A DNA stretch of 64,000 bases, from assembly GCA_001630475.1 (NCBI GenBank), contig KV419435.1, positions 23,303 to 87,302 on the forward strand. Reading direction: 5' to 3'. Origin of the DNA: Sistotremastrum niveocremeum HHB9708 (taxonomy: Eukaryota > Basidiomycota > Agaricomycetes > Sistotremastrales > Sistotremastraceae). Shown piece by piece: positions 46,848-59,900 of the stretch (position 1 is its first letter; the number at the start of each line of letters is the position of its first letter). Both the position numbers and the translations under genes were made by a program. The notes beneath the pieces were generated by a model, which was given only the letters and a program-made list of their open reading frames with translations, ran no database searches and was not told where the DNA came from.

Positions 46848-49084
46848 TTTTCTGGGTACTTACTGTTGCGCCATGTATCGCTCGCGATCGGACTTTTGAC
46901 GACACGGACATTATGCCTTCGATGTCACTAGATAACGTGCATCTCTCATGCAAAAATGAATCATGGGTGCTCTTCTTGAGCCGGAAAATTCATGCAACTT
47001 AGACTGTTTCGATATCGCCTACTCTATGCTGCGACATAGGTCACTTTTGCAGATTTGGGACTCAACTTGGGAGATCAGCCGAGAGCCAGCGTGACAACGC
47101 GTCCGTCACACAGGAATCCCTCTTTCACTTCAAAATTAGGAAGTAGTACAGCTATTTGACTCTCAGATCTATTACTTCTATCCCAGACTGTTCTTTCTCG
47201 AGTGCCTGATAACAGAAGGTCAATGCATCGGAACTCAAAGTTCGGAATGTTATTTGTGCCAATTTGTACGCCTCCTAGAAATGCAAGAAGATCACTTGTC
47301 TCCCAACCTTGGTGTCAGATTGCCTCGAACTCATTTGGTTTAATATTTGAACCACGCAAAAGCGTGTCGATATAGAATTCATATCACGAGTGATCGACAT
47401 CCGCTGTACTACATATACTTAATATCAATGGTTCGCATCGAGTTCTTTATGCATCCCTAACACGCTGAAGGTATCGATCAGAAAACTGCTTAACATGAGA
47501 CTTAATGTGATCTTCGCATATGTATGGTGTCTGGATGCCGCCTATTTTTTCCGGATTTTCTACTGCCGGTCTTTCTGACGCTGCGCACCACAAGAATTTT
47601 GACTGGAAGAATTGTTCACCGCGCTCTAACAGATGCAACTTCTTCGTGAGGCAATGCGGGCAAACCTTTGGATCGTGAAATGCCTCTCACTGCGCCCACT
47701 TGGCCATGCATCGTCTTGAAAGGCGATTCGGCACGGAAACTCAAGATGCTTCTTGGCACCGCTCGGGCAGAATCCTCAGAGCCCGCAAGCAATCCTAGCG
47801 TCTCCGACCACGCACAGTTTCTAAGAGCCAGTCTATTGATTTGTGGCTGGAGATAGACGACCGAGCGCACTTGATGTCAACACTTAGATGTGTGGTCCAG
47901 CGTGGATTACTCCGGGTCGGCGATCTCGGCTTCAGTATCTGGCGCAAGGGCTTCAGGTCAGGTGAGAAACGCTAAGACTACCTGTGGGTATGCGCACTGA
48001 GGTGAGATACAGACGCCATGCATAAGTTTTACACACCTACCTCGAGGTTCAAGCAAGGAATAAGGATGGCAGAGTTACCCGACGGTTAGCAAGGTCACGT
48101 TCCGACATCGTACCCCTCATCCCGGCTACGAGCCTCGTCAGCTGGTTCGAAACCTCTGTACTCAGGAGTCCAGCTTGGACTATGGAAACCTAATTCGAAA
48201 CCAAAACGACGATAGGGGTTAGGGTCCAGTGAGTTCTCTAGCACAACTTACGGTCTGACCTCCCAAATCCAGTTTTCCACCTGATCAAGATTCGTGACTT
48301 CCTGAAACCCCTCTCCAAAGACAGCGATTCTTCCATGAACCGACGAATTAGACGTCAAGAATTTGTCATCGTTCCGAGGCGCTACTGAACACTTATGGCG
48401 ACATTGACCTGAATAACTGAAACCTGACTGTTACCTGAGAGAGGGCGTTCGACAGCGGCCTCGGCATACTTGTGCCGTGCAACGGTCCTTCTCGCCACCA
48501 AAAAATCGTATCGGGAAAGCAACAGAAGACAAGATATGGCCCAGAATTTTCTGCTGCATTCCGCTCGCTGGATGCGACAAGATTGTGTTTGTTGGGGACG
48601 AAATTACCACGTGCGGCGGAGGCATTCTTGGATTAGCGACGGCATCAATCCGGCTCCGAACTTCTTCATTCTGAGGCGCTGGGCCCTTAGTATCCTTTGC
48701 TTCGTTTCAGTCACAAAGAACGGTCTAAATGCTATTTGAGGCGAACAGATACCAGTAAAGTGCACTCATCCATATTTCCGGAAAGCAACTCCTCAAAGTG
48801 ATAGATGTAGGGATTTTCACGGACCAAGCTCGGAATTCTCTGGTTGATCATTCAGCCCTTCCCCAGACTTGCCCTTGCAGTCAAACGCCCGGACGATCGG
48901 GAAGCATGCGAGCGTTGAAGTTTAATTCAGGTTGCGTTACAAGGACCGGTTCGAAACCGTGTCTGGCAGCTTCCTAGGGGCCCCAGGATGCGATAAGGAT
49001 TTACGTATATCTTCCTATGATAACCTTGCAAGGAGAGCCGCTCTGTCTCGTCTGATGTCCCTCCGCGTGCCCTCAGCATCCATT
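46848..49084. other. Intergenic spacer
   Basis: No gene supported. Two GGTTCGAAACC words (48144 and 48948) look like T-loop or B-box sequences but lack tRNA arms. The short frames at 47.4-48.7 kb match nothing known. Confidence 0.5.
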
Positions 49085-51425
49085 ATGCCTCAGTCTGAGC
49101 CTCTACAAGATCTTGCGCTGCCTTCACTCTCTGTGTCGCTTACGGCCGCTTTCTTTGCTCTAGCATTCCTAGCAGTGCTGCTACTCAGCTCGTCTCGGAG
49201 TGACATTTTCAGGACACATGGTCTACCTTACCCCCCTGGTCCGAAAGGACTTCCATTTCTCGGAAACGTGCATCAGTTGGAAACGACGAGGAGATGGATT
49301 CAGCTTTGTAAATGGGCATTTTACGGTGAGGGAGTTATATGTCGTCTCGCTTCGGTAGAGAGATCTCACGCATTTATGCAGGTTCTACCGTCGGGCTCCG
49401 AGTATTCGGACAGAGGGTCATAGTTCTGAATACCCACGAAGTAGCAAAAGATCTCTTGACAAAAAGAGGGTCGATATACTCCAGTCGGGCAAAACAAACT
49501 TTGGGCACCGTCTAGTACGTCCCGTCTCAAAGTCGTTGAGAAACTCACAAATATATTCTGAATAGCGGAGGTTGGAACTTCGCTCTGACACAATTGCCTT
49601 ACGGCGAAGAATTCCACCTTCAGCGTCGTTTTGTGAATCGCTTTCTCAATGCGAGCGCTATCAAAAAATACCACGAGTTCATGACTGAAAGCGCGCGTAA
49701 CTTCGTAGCGCGCACGTCGCGCACTCCGGACAAGTTTCAGAGATGGCTTCATATGTGGGTATACTCGGACCTCGGGAGTTTTCGCCTCTGACCGACGAAT
49801 TGGGTCTTGTGATAGGTCGACGGGGAGGAACATTATGATGCTCACTTATGGACATGAAGGTACGTCTTATTGTTCGTTCGGCGTCTTTAAGTTGATGCAA
49901 GCGATCTCACCCGCATTCTTAGTACAAAATGAAGAGGATGAATGGATTAAGAGAGCCGATACGGCCATCCAGACGAGGAAGGTTCTAGGGATTCCAGGCA
50001 CACATCCTATTGATCTCTTTCCAATATGTGATCGTGAATCCTATTTTCTACGGCCCGGCTAACTCGTGTAAATAGTGGGCAAGCTGCCCTTTTGGGTATG
50101 GGGAAAACTCTTCCAGAAGGACATGCAGACGATGAAGACGTTCTCATATGGGATCAGTCTCGAGCCCTATAACATTGTTTTGAAACAGATGGTATCCTCC
50201 TTCCCTCCTCGGTCTGTCACAGTCTAACTTATGTGATAGCGAATGGGGACGGCGCTTCCTTCAATGACCTCAGTATTGGCAGAAGAAAATATGCAGGAGG
50301 ACGGAAGCGTGGTACATGACAAGGAAATCTACGGAAGTGCAGGTTCTTTATATTTCGGTCAGTTCTCCATTTCTGTGACATTACATCCCTCTGAAAATTC
50401 GATTATAGCTGGCATGGATACGGTGAGTTTCTCTAGACTTCGAAGACGCTGAAATATTTACGCTGCGCTTACAGAGCGTATCGACTTTACAATCCTTCAT
50501 TTTAGCAATGATGATCCATCCAGATATTCAACGGAAAGCTCAAAACGAACTCGATGCACTCCTTCAAGGAACGCGATTACCGACTTTCGCCGATAGGGCT
50601 TCATTACCTTATTTGCAAGCGACGCTCAAAGAAACTCTGCGGTGAATATTCTACGTATTTCCCTTCGACTAACTGATAATCCATTCATGGGCAGATGGAA
50701 ACCTATTGTGCCGCTTTGTGAACTCTCTTCCTTTTATCATACCGACTGGTTTACTCATGACGCGACCTAGCGCTTCCTCACTATTCCACCGAAGACGACG
50801 AGTATAACGGAATGTCATTCCCCGCCGGATCTCTCCTAGTTCCCAACGTATGGTACGCAACCTTCACACCATTTTCCTTCCTTTAATGAAAATGCTGTTC
50901 GAAGGAAAATGGTATACAACCCAGACGACTATCCTGATCCTCATTCTTTCAACCCGGATCGATTTCTTAATACAAATCCTGAAAATGGGAAAACGGAACT
51001 ACGAAAAGATGTATTGGATCCTGAACAAATAGTCTTTGGCTTCGGAAGAAGGTTCTTCCATATCCATCTTCTCATGCGTTTACTGATGATAATGATTGAT
51101 TTCGGATGATTAGAATTTGCCCAGGCCGTCATCTCGCGACGTCTTCGACGTGGATAACGATGGCTACACTCCTCGCCACATTCGAGATGTCGATCCCTCT
51201 TGACGAACATGGTTCTCCCATTCTTCCAGATCTCGAATTTGGACCTGGATTACTGAGGTACGTACAGTACATCTCCATCTTCAATATTCACACAAGAAAT
51301 TCACTGATGGGTATCATATTAGTCAACCAAAGCCTTTCAAATGCGCGTTCAAACCGCGTGGAAATGTTTTATCGTTGTTAGCCGATTATCCAACCACAGG
51401 GCCTGCTCGGCCGATTGTACTGTAA
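49085..51425 (+). CDS. Cytochrome P450 monooxygenase, microsomal
   Basis: Fourteen exons (49085-49325, 49382-49514, 49566-49754, 49816-49859, 49923-50027, 50076-50191, 50240-50357, 50409-50422, 50475-50641, 50695-50717, 50771-50852, 50905-51051, 51114-51257, 51323-51425) give 541 aa. There is an N-terminal anchor (about 13-33), the Pro-rich hinge YPPGPKGLPFLGN, an I-helix AGMDT (316-320), the ExxR motif KETLR (E373, R376), PDRF (428-431) and the heme loop FGFGRRICPGRHLA with Cys462. The C-terminus (QPKPFKCAFKPR) is typical of basidiomycete P450s annotated as O-methylsterigmatocystin oxidoreductase-like; the true substrate is unknown. All phases agree and no defect is visible. An in-frame ATG at 49055 would add ten residues. 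Exon 8 is only 14 nt and carries the I-helix threonine. Confidence 0.92.
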
Positions 51426-52743
51426 CAAAGTTATAGGACTCGAGTATTGAAGCAGTGGATCTTCGATGCAAGGCTTGTACATTCATACCTCACTGGCATT
51501 TGTATATACATACGCATGTATCTGTATCTTTACTCTGTAGTATCTGTCTGTATGAGTGATGTTTTTCTCAGTTTCAACCAGTCGATGAGGTATCAATGAG
51601 GGATTCGGAGTGATCATGAATCGTGGGTGGGATCGAGTCTTTCCTGCATGGCTTTTATAATAAACGATTCGCATAGTAGTACTGTGTATACACGACCGTA
51701 ACATACGGGCGTAACGCCGTATCGATCTCAGGGACCGCTATTTCGACGTACTGTACTCACAGGTTTCTGAGCATAACGTTTCAAAGATTTCACACACAGT
51801 GAGTCCCGGATAAACATAACATGCATTAGGCTGGCGGAACGTAAGTTAAGTAACGTTACGCCAAAACCGCATACAGACTCTGAAATTTCGACCGTAACGG
51901 TATGTTACGGTCGTGTATGTACAGTAGTACAGAGATATTTCATCAAGGATTAGCCCTTTGGATGCCGCGGGATGGAAATTGAGAAAGGATCCTAGGGTCT
52001 GGAACTTGGGATTGGATGGATTATGAAACTGAAACAATGAAGGCGGGTCGAGGTTTGAGTAAATTTGAGTGCGAAAGGCGGAGTTCATATTTCAACCGTG
52101 ATGACGGCTATTTCGATCGGTCTTCGAGGCCGTATCTCCGATTCTGGACCGGACAAATTTGCCAAAGCATTCTTGATTGGGGGTCATGCAACAGAATAAT
52201 CCCCGGCCAAAACGACCCCAGTTAAACTGAGATGCTCCTCTCATCGTACTGTACACTCTGCTCTTGTCCAGATAGCGTCGGTTAACCGGTTCGGAGAAGG
52301 GAGAGGGCATCCGTGTTCCGATCGTGTTACCCGTTTCGGCGATCGGTATTCCCAAATTCAGCCATATTCGTCTTCAATTTCTTCTGGCTCGTGCACATCA
52401 TCCGCACCAGGAGCACCAGCCACCACCAGAATCTTCGTCACAACCTCTCGGGCTCTCAAAGCTCAATTCCCGGATTTCTCCTATCATAGTGATAATTTGA
52501 GTCAAATTCCGAAGCATTTCGATCTTACCCGGGCAACATCCTCGAGCTCATGATCACTCATTGGTACTGCTACTTCACTCGCGCATACCGAGTGGGGACG
52601 ACAATATCCATAATGAAGATGTGAACGGACTCTCAACCGCCATTTGTTAATATTAATAGTAATATTAATATTCACCTGAATATTACTAGTACGGCAGTAT
52701 TATACTGTAAGAAAAATCAACCCCATTGGCTCTTGCCCCTCAC
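51426..52743. other. Intergenic, with a MITE and a possible repeat fragment
   Basis: Apart from the MITE at 51682-51924, a short segment near 52334-52366 (TTCGGCGATCGG..TTCCCAAATTCAGC) resembles the leading part of the dispersed repeat and may be a fragment of it. AT-rich, partly palindromic DNA lies at 52645-52710. No gene is supported. Confidence 0.45.
51682..51924. mobile_element. Second MITE, TA-flanked, different family
   Basis: A 243-bp element starts CTGTGTATACACGACCG and ends with a near reverse complement CGGTCGTGTATGTACAG; the 25-bp ends differ at about three positions. TA flanks both sides (51680-51681 and 51925-51926). The inside holds more CGTAAC/GTTACG words, including TAACGTTACG. 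There is no coding capacity. Same TA target and CTGT...ACAG termini as the element at 24668, but unrelated inner sequence. Confidence 0.8.
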
Positions 52744-53094
52744 TCACTCCCGGGCCTTCCACAGGGACTTGCACTCAGACGATTGTAAAGGGACAATACC
52801 AGTGGCATCGAGTACAAGCTCGGCGATAGAGCGCGTATCTGATCCCGGAATGGAATCATCATGAGTCTCAGTCTCAATCTCAGGCTCACGTCGCTCAATC
52901 CATCCCCGTGCCTGCCACCCACCTCCTACCTTCGACTCGACTGGATGCTTGTATGACGGGCTAGTACGACTCGATTCCTCCGACAATACATGATTCCTCC
53001 GAACCCTGGTCAGCTTCATCGACCAAGACCGAAGTAAGAGGGAGAGATATATCGATAGACGCTCGAACGTGATCGAGCGGCGGTGAGTTGGCAT
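52744..53094 (-). CDS. Possible small charged protein (116 aa)
   Basis: A single open frame of 116 codons with charged, plausible composition (SEESSRTSPSYKHPVESK, RREPEIETETHDDS, IAELVLDATGIVPLQ). It would be transcribed away from the arrestin gene. No domain recognised. Met26 of this frame is an alternative start. It could be an untranslated region or chance. Confidence 0.35.
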   Translation of the reverse strand: MPTHRRSITFERLSIYLSLLLRSWSMKLTRVRRNHVLSEESSRTSPSYKHPVESKVGGGWQARGWIERREPEIETETHDDSIPGSDTRSIAELVLDATGIVPLQSSECKSLWKARE

Positions 53095-53332
53095 GCTTTA
53101 TGTAGTATAGACTGAGGGACTGATGATGCATATGGCTCAGGGACATTACGATAATGATAATCGATAATGATGGGCTTCGGGCTTCGCTGGCATCTCTTCG
53201 TCTTCCCCTCCTCTCTCGCTTGCTGGCTTCGCCGTCGCTGCAGTCACGACTAGGACTGCCACCATCGTCCGTGAAGCTCCTCGTCTTGGATAGTGTCGCA
53301 ACAACCCCGAACAGTCCAATACTAACCTAATA

Positions 53333-55864
53333 ATGCTTCCCCGGCTCCCCTCCTCATCTCGCAAACCTTCCCCAAAGTCCACTGTCCCAGTCCCAAGTCC
53401 AAGTCTAGCCGCGAAATACGGTCTCTCCCTCTCATTCTCCTCAACACTCAAAACGCCCGCATCAGGCATAACAGGTGTCCTCTCCCTCCACTTGCCCACT
53501 CTTCACCTCATGAACGTGGAGGAGGTCTTTGTGAGGATATGTGGGGAGGCGAAGACGTACGTCCTCCTCCTTCCTTCTTTTCTTTGGGTAGACGATTGAT
53601 GGATGATCGGTAGGGGTATTGCGTCGTATAAATATGAATCGGGGTCAGCTTCGTTCGGAGGTGAAAGAGAAGGAGAAGGAGAGAGATACCTTCGACGGAC
53701 GAATCAAGTCTTTCTCTCTCAATCACAAACAATCTATAAATCCACTTCTCCCATTCCCCCTTCCTCTTCCTCAATCAGAGACGGTGTGGCGAGCGTACCG
53801 TTTACATTTCATCTCCCTTCGAGTCCTTTGGAAGAAGACCTCGAGGACTTTGATCTCGACTCCGAGTTGGCGGGAGGAGATACTGGGAGCGGCAGGAATG
53901 GGAGAGGAAGAGGGAAGACATTACCGCCATCATTCAAATTCTCGAATGAAGAGTGTATGGCTCTTATACGGTACTTCCTTCAAGTGCACGTCGTCTCTTC
54001 TCCGAACGCACCTCCCCCATCATCTTCGACAGCGAACTCGGCTTCCACATCAGGGTCGACACCGATTGCGAGAAGCGCGACACAGGTGCCACCACGCCGG
54101 CGGTCACGAGAGAGGGAAAGGGATATGGACAGGGATAGAGTGGTACCAGGAGTAGGGTCGAGAGGGAAATCAAAAGTCGTGTTGAGCTGTCCTTTCTTGT
54201 TCTTGCCGTTAGACGAGACACCGCCTCCTTCTATAACGACGTACATCCCTCCATGCCTTCCCTCCCGCACATCTCCTTCATCGTCCTCATCATCTTCATC
54301 CACTCACGCCCCTCCGTCCTCATCCTCATCATCCTCGTCATCGTCATCCTCAACTTCCCCATCGAATCCTTCCTCGACGACGTCCCCTACTTCGACCTCC
54401 TCGAATTCACCTCGAACTCAATGGACCAAATCCGTCCCTCTACGAACGTCTCTCATCCCATTCACATCTCACGGAAAAGGAAAAGGCAAAGGAAAAGTAT
54501 CAGTTTCACTTGACTTCCCTGAATTATGGACTATCCCACTGTTTCAAGCTGTTCCTCTTCGGCTTAGGATTCGATGTTTGAGCGAAGTTGTCAGTCTCGC
54601 TACGGCTCCTCCTTGCTCAAGCAGCTCGTTCTCGAATTCACTCCCACCCTTAAGCTCGTTCTCTTCACGAACGCCAACGCTTTCGGATTCACCATCAACT
54701 CCTTCAACATCAACATCGATATCAACATCGTCCTCTCCGTCGCCCGATTCGCCTATCGCGGCGGATTACTTCTCATCATCTCCCCATCATTCCCCACCCC
54801 CAAAATCCTTTCGCTCTCACTCCCACTCTCAATCTCGATCCCTCCCTCGATCCCCACCGCGCTACCCCCGATATCCGAATCCTCCAACATCACCCTCGCA
54901 AATAGAAATAAAATTAATCTGTAACGCCCGTATAAGGGTTGGAAGCACTACGCGCATTGCTCGGATCCCATGTCTTATCGACTCTGGATTCGGACCCTCT
55001 GTGACTCTAAGAAATTCGGTGAAGGAGGAGGGGAAGCGGGCGGTTGATGTCATGATCGGTGAACCGAGATGGCTCGGAGAACCCGACACCGAATCGGACG
55101 ATAAGGACGGCCAAGACGGCAACAATGGGAGCGGAAGTCCAAGGAGAGGAGGGATGGATGTGAAAGGAGGAGGATGGAAAGGAAGATACGGACAAGAAAT
55201 CACCTTCGACTCGAACGTCGTGTTTAGGTGTGCACCTTGTTTGAGGACGCGGTATATTTCTACGAGTGTACGTTCTTCCTTCTCCCCTCCTCTATCCCTT
55301 CTCTTTTGACATTCTCTCGCCTTCCTCTCTTTCATCATCCCTGCTCTCCCTGCTCTCCGTCCTCTCCGTCCTTTCTTCCTCTCGTCACCTATATGCTATA
55401 CGTTCCCTTCATCCTCACTCTCATCTTCATGTTCACTTCCACTTCCACTTCCATCTCACCCCTCCTCTCTCCGCTCATACTCTAATACTCACTATTACGA
55501 GCAGTACGAACTCCACATCCGCATCCCCTTTCGAGGACCAGGGAATGATATCATCCTGCGCGCTGGGCCGTTGAGTGTTAGTAGTGGGATATATCGGGGA
55601 CAGATGATACAGGTTGTTGATGCCGTTCCCGAATCTCATGAGCGGGACGAGTTACCACCGTGAGTGTTTATTGATTCTTGATTCGATTTGGGATTGTATT
55701 GGTGCTAACTGGGTGCGGGTACGGGTTGTAGGGCTTATGAAGATGTTGAAGGTTCGCGCGCAAGTACGACTGGCGTATTTGGAAGGGAGGGAGGTCTATA
55801 TGTCAATGAGTTGCAGGTGATGCAGAGCGAGGGTTCGACTGAGGTTGAAGAGTCCCGAGCTTAA
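53333..55864 (+). CDS. Alpha-arrestin-like trafficking adaptor
   Basis: Exons 53333-53556, 53614-55267, 55505-55659 and 55732-55864 give 721 aa. An arrestin N-lobe begins LSLSFSSTLKTPASGITGVL and LMNVEEVFVRICGEAKTGI, with FTFHLPSSPLEEDLEDF, LPPSFKFSNEECMALIRYFL, then a C-lobe with VSLDFPELWTIPLFQAVPLR and YELHIRIPFRGPGNDIILRA. Two very long Ser-rich inserts split the fold (roughly residues 210-320 and 385-460). Near the C-terminus lies PPAY (677-680), the PPxY form that recruits Rsp5/NEDD4 ubiquitin ligases. Alpha-arrestins link such ligases to membrane transporters for endocytosis; the partner here is unknown. The third intron is about 237 nt, long for this window. An upstream first exon cannot be excluded, since the protein starts close to the first beta strand. 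Confidence 0.8.
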
Positions 55865-55961
55865 GACGGCGAGCAGTAGCAGTAGACAAGCAGGGCGATA
55901 ACTTAGACAGGGATGTAGAGATGGATTCAGATGTGCAATGTTCATAGCGAATGAGATCGTT

Positions 55962-55988
55962 ATTGCTATTGCTATTGCTATTGCTATT
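55962..55988. repeat. (TTGCTA) hexamer microsatellite
   Basis: Four to five TTGCTA units just past the arrestin stop codon, probably in its 3' untranslated region. Confidence 0.8.
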
Positions 55989-56150
55989 GAAGACGCGATG
56001 ATTCGAAAGACGAGCGATAGATGAACGGTAGATGAACGATACATGATGAGATGACGATGAAATGACATGATGAGATGATAGCATGATTCACAAAACGAAA
56101 GAGCATTGCGATTCCTTTCCATTCGAAACTAAAATCCCCTAATCCCAGGA

Positions 56151-56914
56151 TCAATACCTCGAACTCCAAAGTGCCTCAGCTTGACGAGTCTTTTCCGCTC
56201 CTTTACCATATACAATCGTAGCCACTACAACAAAATTAATACTAAATAAACGGAAGGAAAGAAAGACATACCTTGTTTCAAAAGAGAATAAATCTGTACC
56301 CTCGGTGCAAACTCCTTCGTCACAAGCGTAGGATCCGTCAAATGATTAACACCATAAACAATCCCCTCTCCAATCGCCCTAATCCTCTCTTCCACCTCCT
56401 CCTTCCTCCCACTATCCAACTTCTTCGCATTGCTCTTACATACGTCGAATGAATCCTTCAATGCTTCAACCCAAGTACGCATAGCCATCACACCCGCCAT
56501 CCCATCCCATTTGCCCAGCTCAAATACGCAATTCGTTATCCCACCCACTATCACCTCCACCTCCATAGAAGGGACCGTCAAACTCGTCCCCGGAAAATGT
56601 TTAACAATCAACGGCAACAAGAGGGAATACGAAACTCCATCCCCCGCTCCTTGGAATCCGGAGGAAGAAGAGGTGGAGGGAAGAGTTGAGGATGAGAGCC
56701 AGGGCTTTGAGAGGTCGATGAGGGAGTAGATGTCGTTTCGGAGTTCGGGGTGGATTGATTTGGGGGCTGTGGGTGTTGAAGACCAGGGGTCGAATGTGGT
56801 GGTGTCTTTGAAGGCTTGGCCTGGGGGTTTGGATGTGCCGTTGGGGGTGAGCGATGACCAGGGGGAGGGGGAGGAGTTGAGAGAGGAGTAGGATTTTAGG
56901 AGGGATGAGAACAT
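56151..56914 (-). CDS. Unrecognised 238-aa protein
   Basis: Exons 56914-56272 and 56224-56151 give 238 aa; the 47-nt intron has GTATGT and TGTAG ends. The N-terminal 100 residues are Ser/Pro/Thr-rich. The rest is compact and helical (LLLPLIVKHFPGTSLTVPSM, MAMRTWVEALKDSFDVCKSN, KEFAPRVQIYSLLKQVATIV). No signal peptide or clear membrane segment. It converges with the arrestin gene, their stops about 290 bp apart. Family not recognised. The start ATG at 56914 follows a pyrimidine-poor leader, and an upstream exon is possible. Confidence 0.7.
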
Positions 56915-59900
56915 TGTTAGGGTTCTATTAGGAGTAGGACGTTAGTGAGAGTAGTTGGAATAGGACGTTCACTTGCGATTGGACTAATACGACTTGTAAT
57001 ACGACCTGTAGTGGGAGTACTAGGAGGAGGGAGAAGGTGGTGGTGCGATTATGTACTCTTTTGTTCGTGTCAGGGTCTTCGGAATCATCTTCGTGAGTCA
57101 CTATAATTCTCACCACTCGGGGTACTCGGACGCGTGTTCGTCTATTTTCTTATCTTAATCACGATCACAATCAATGATGTCCATGCGTTCATCAGGCTCG
57201 GATGGACGGATCTAATATTAATTGATCCTCGTGCTACTCAATTTCCGCAATTTTATTTGCTTTCGTGTCCGCAGGAAATAGGGAGATAGAGGAAATAGAG
57301 GAAATAGAGGAAATAGGAGGTAGCATGACTTGAATGGGCACACTCATCAAGTTCATCAAAGTTGCGCCAACTCTCTCTTCCACCACTCCCTTTCGACGCA
57401 AACTCGTGCGACGCGCAGTCTCGTCATCCGACCCAACAACGTGAAAGGCTGGAAGCTTATTCGCTTCCGCAATTGCTTCCGCCATCGTTCATTCAAAAAT
57501 TTATCACTCGCTAAATATTACTATTTCATTTGAATGGTCCTGAAGAGAGACATTGTCCAGTCATCCTACCACCGGCAATTTTGTTACGGTACCGTGAAGA
57601 AAGGGATCAAAGACAGAGGAGTTAAGGAGAACATGCGGATCCTGATTAAGGTTTGATCAAGAGACAAGCGCTGAAACAGGCGCTGAAACTTGCAGGTGTT
57701 CGGCACGGAGATGCCGGTTGGCTCACCTCCTCCCATGCCTCTTCCTTAGGCCTCGAAGATCATTCCGAATATTTTGGACATACGCGATTCGATGACCCGT
57801 GGTGGGATAGTAGCGCGATAAGCTCTAGTATGGTATCATTAATCATGATTGGTACAGCAATGAAAGAGGAGCATGCAATACCATTGAACGAATATCACAA
57901 CTGACGGTGCCCATCCTCGTCAATTGTCGATCATTCAATCGAAGCGCCATTGAGATAGGATTTCGGCACTGCATTGCAGATGAGCTTGGTCGGTTGTCGA
58001 GATCCATTGTTCTTGAATGATTTTTTGGAAGCGGAGGGTGTATGAGCTAGCATCGTAGGACATAGGGGAGGGGGGGACAGCTGAGACTCAGCTCTATCAA
58101 TCTCTTGATAACGAGGACGTGATAATAACGTACCGTTCATCTGTACTAGTTTTGCCCAATGTGCTCGTACCGCCCATCTGTGTTGTTCAATATGCTCCGC
58201 AACCCGCCTTCGCGATTTATGATTCCCTTCTCTAAGAAGCTCAAACGAGCCATTTGGCACGGGCAATGCATCGCTGCGACAAGCGCACTGGCAGAATCGG
58301 GGTTCGTCAAAGTCGTGGATGAAGAGAGCTGTGTGGAACGGCAAGGCGAGGCGCGCTACACCTCTGGATCAAGATAATCTGCCTCAATGTTAATCAATGA
58401 GTTGAATCAAAAAGATTCATACGTACCATAGTGTTTGCCTCTGCGATTCAACGCTCTTGGCCAACAACCGACACACAACTCCTAGAGGCGGATAAGCCAA
58501 CAGCCTATCTGGTGTCGATTAAGCTGATCAACTTAGACGATCATTCAGTCGGAGCTTCTCACTGTAGGTGATTCCACAGAATATATGGCAGTCGACCAAT
58601 CGATCGGCTGTTCTGCTTGTTCAGATCATCATCAGATGAGATCAGTGTGCTGTAACACGGAGAGAAAACCTAAGCCTACATGGAGGTGATAAATGACGGG
58701 CGGAATAGAAGACCCAGGAGACATATTCCTTCGTCATGAGCCTTCCCAGAGCGAGATCATGGTTTCTTCTGTGGGGAGGTATGGCGGCAACGATTTCACT
58801 GATGGGCACGCTCAGAAGATATTCGGGCTGGAAAATGAGCCACATACTGTGTTTTGATGAATCATTGATATTGTAATCAGGCGAGGTTATATAACCTAAT
58901 CCATGCCTATAAGGAATTCAGCCAAATATACTCGGCGCGAAAGGAGACCCACCTACTTGAAACTTGTTAACAGCGGCGCCATTACAGAGTACTAGATCCT
59001 CTGACGGAGCACCCATAGTAAATTGCCAGCATAAGGTTCCTTCGTTAAGGGATCTGACCAGTTGGGTACATGGAAGAAAGAGGTCTGACTATAGCCAGCT
59101 AATAAATCGTGAAGGCAACCCAGGAATGAGAGCAGATGAACATCCGATAACCGACCCTCCGCTCATCGTCTTCGACGTCCACCAGTGCTGGCGCGTCCAA
59201 TGATTGTTGAGATCTTTTAAAACATTCTCTGTTATCTCTCAAGGGTCAATACCATCTACATTCAAATTCAGAGCTTGCCGACGCGTACCGAGGTCGGATT
59301 CGCCTTTGTTACCCCGATGCCACCAAGAATGATATGCATAGCTTCAATAAATCTTGATTGGAAGTTTTCAAAACAAAGACTGACCTGGGTACATTGTCAG
59401 AGATCCTTGATGTCTCGAAGGATCCTGCAATTGACGATGGTTTTCAGTACGTGAAAGGCGCGATCCACACTGGCACATCTTTCTGATTCTTCTTTCGCCG
59501 ATGCCTCATCTCAGTTCCCGCGGGGCAGCGTTGAACGGTCTTGCATTCGAGATGGTCCGGTCATATGTGTCATACGAAGTACGTCTTTCTTTATACATGA
59601 CTTAGAGCTACCATTTCGCTCAGTCCCCATCTTATAGACCTCTACTACTCGTCCGCAGAAATCTTCAGCTTGAACCGTACCGTCTCTCACAAGCCTATAT
59701 CTCACAAGAATCGCTTCGACGCCTTCGTCTCAGACGCGGCCCGGATATCCAAGAATAGAATTGAGCAAGGCAATGGGCTTTAACCCGGATGCTGCGCCTT
59801 CTCGAGCTACATCCTCGACTGTCGACTCTCAAACGTAGAGATGCGTGGATCCATCAAACGATCATGCGGTATTAGTTGAATTGCTTTTGATCCCTACTAT

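Noticed and set aside
48144-48958. Two GGTTCGAAACC words resembling tRNA T-loops
   Set aside because: Neither has a matching T stem, anticodon arm or acceptor stem in the surrounding 80 bases, so no tRNA gene is called.
53146-53499. 117-codon minus-strand frame opposite the arrestin start
   Set aside because: It overlaps the first arrestin exon, which has family similarity; the opposite frame is a shadow.
54862-55338. 158-codon minus-strand frame opposite the arrestin C-lobe
   Set aside because: It lies wholly opposite the large arrestin exon and has low-complexity composition from the Ser-rich coding strand.
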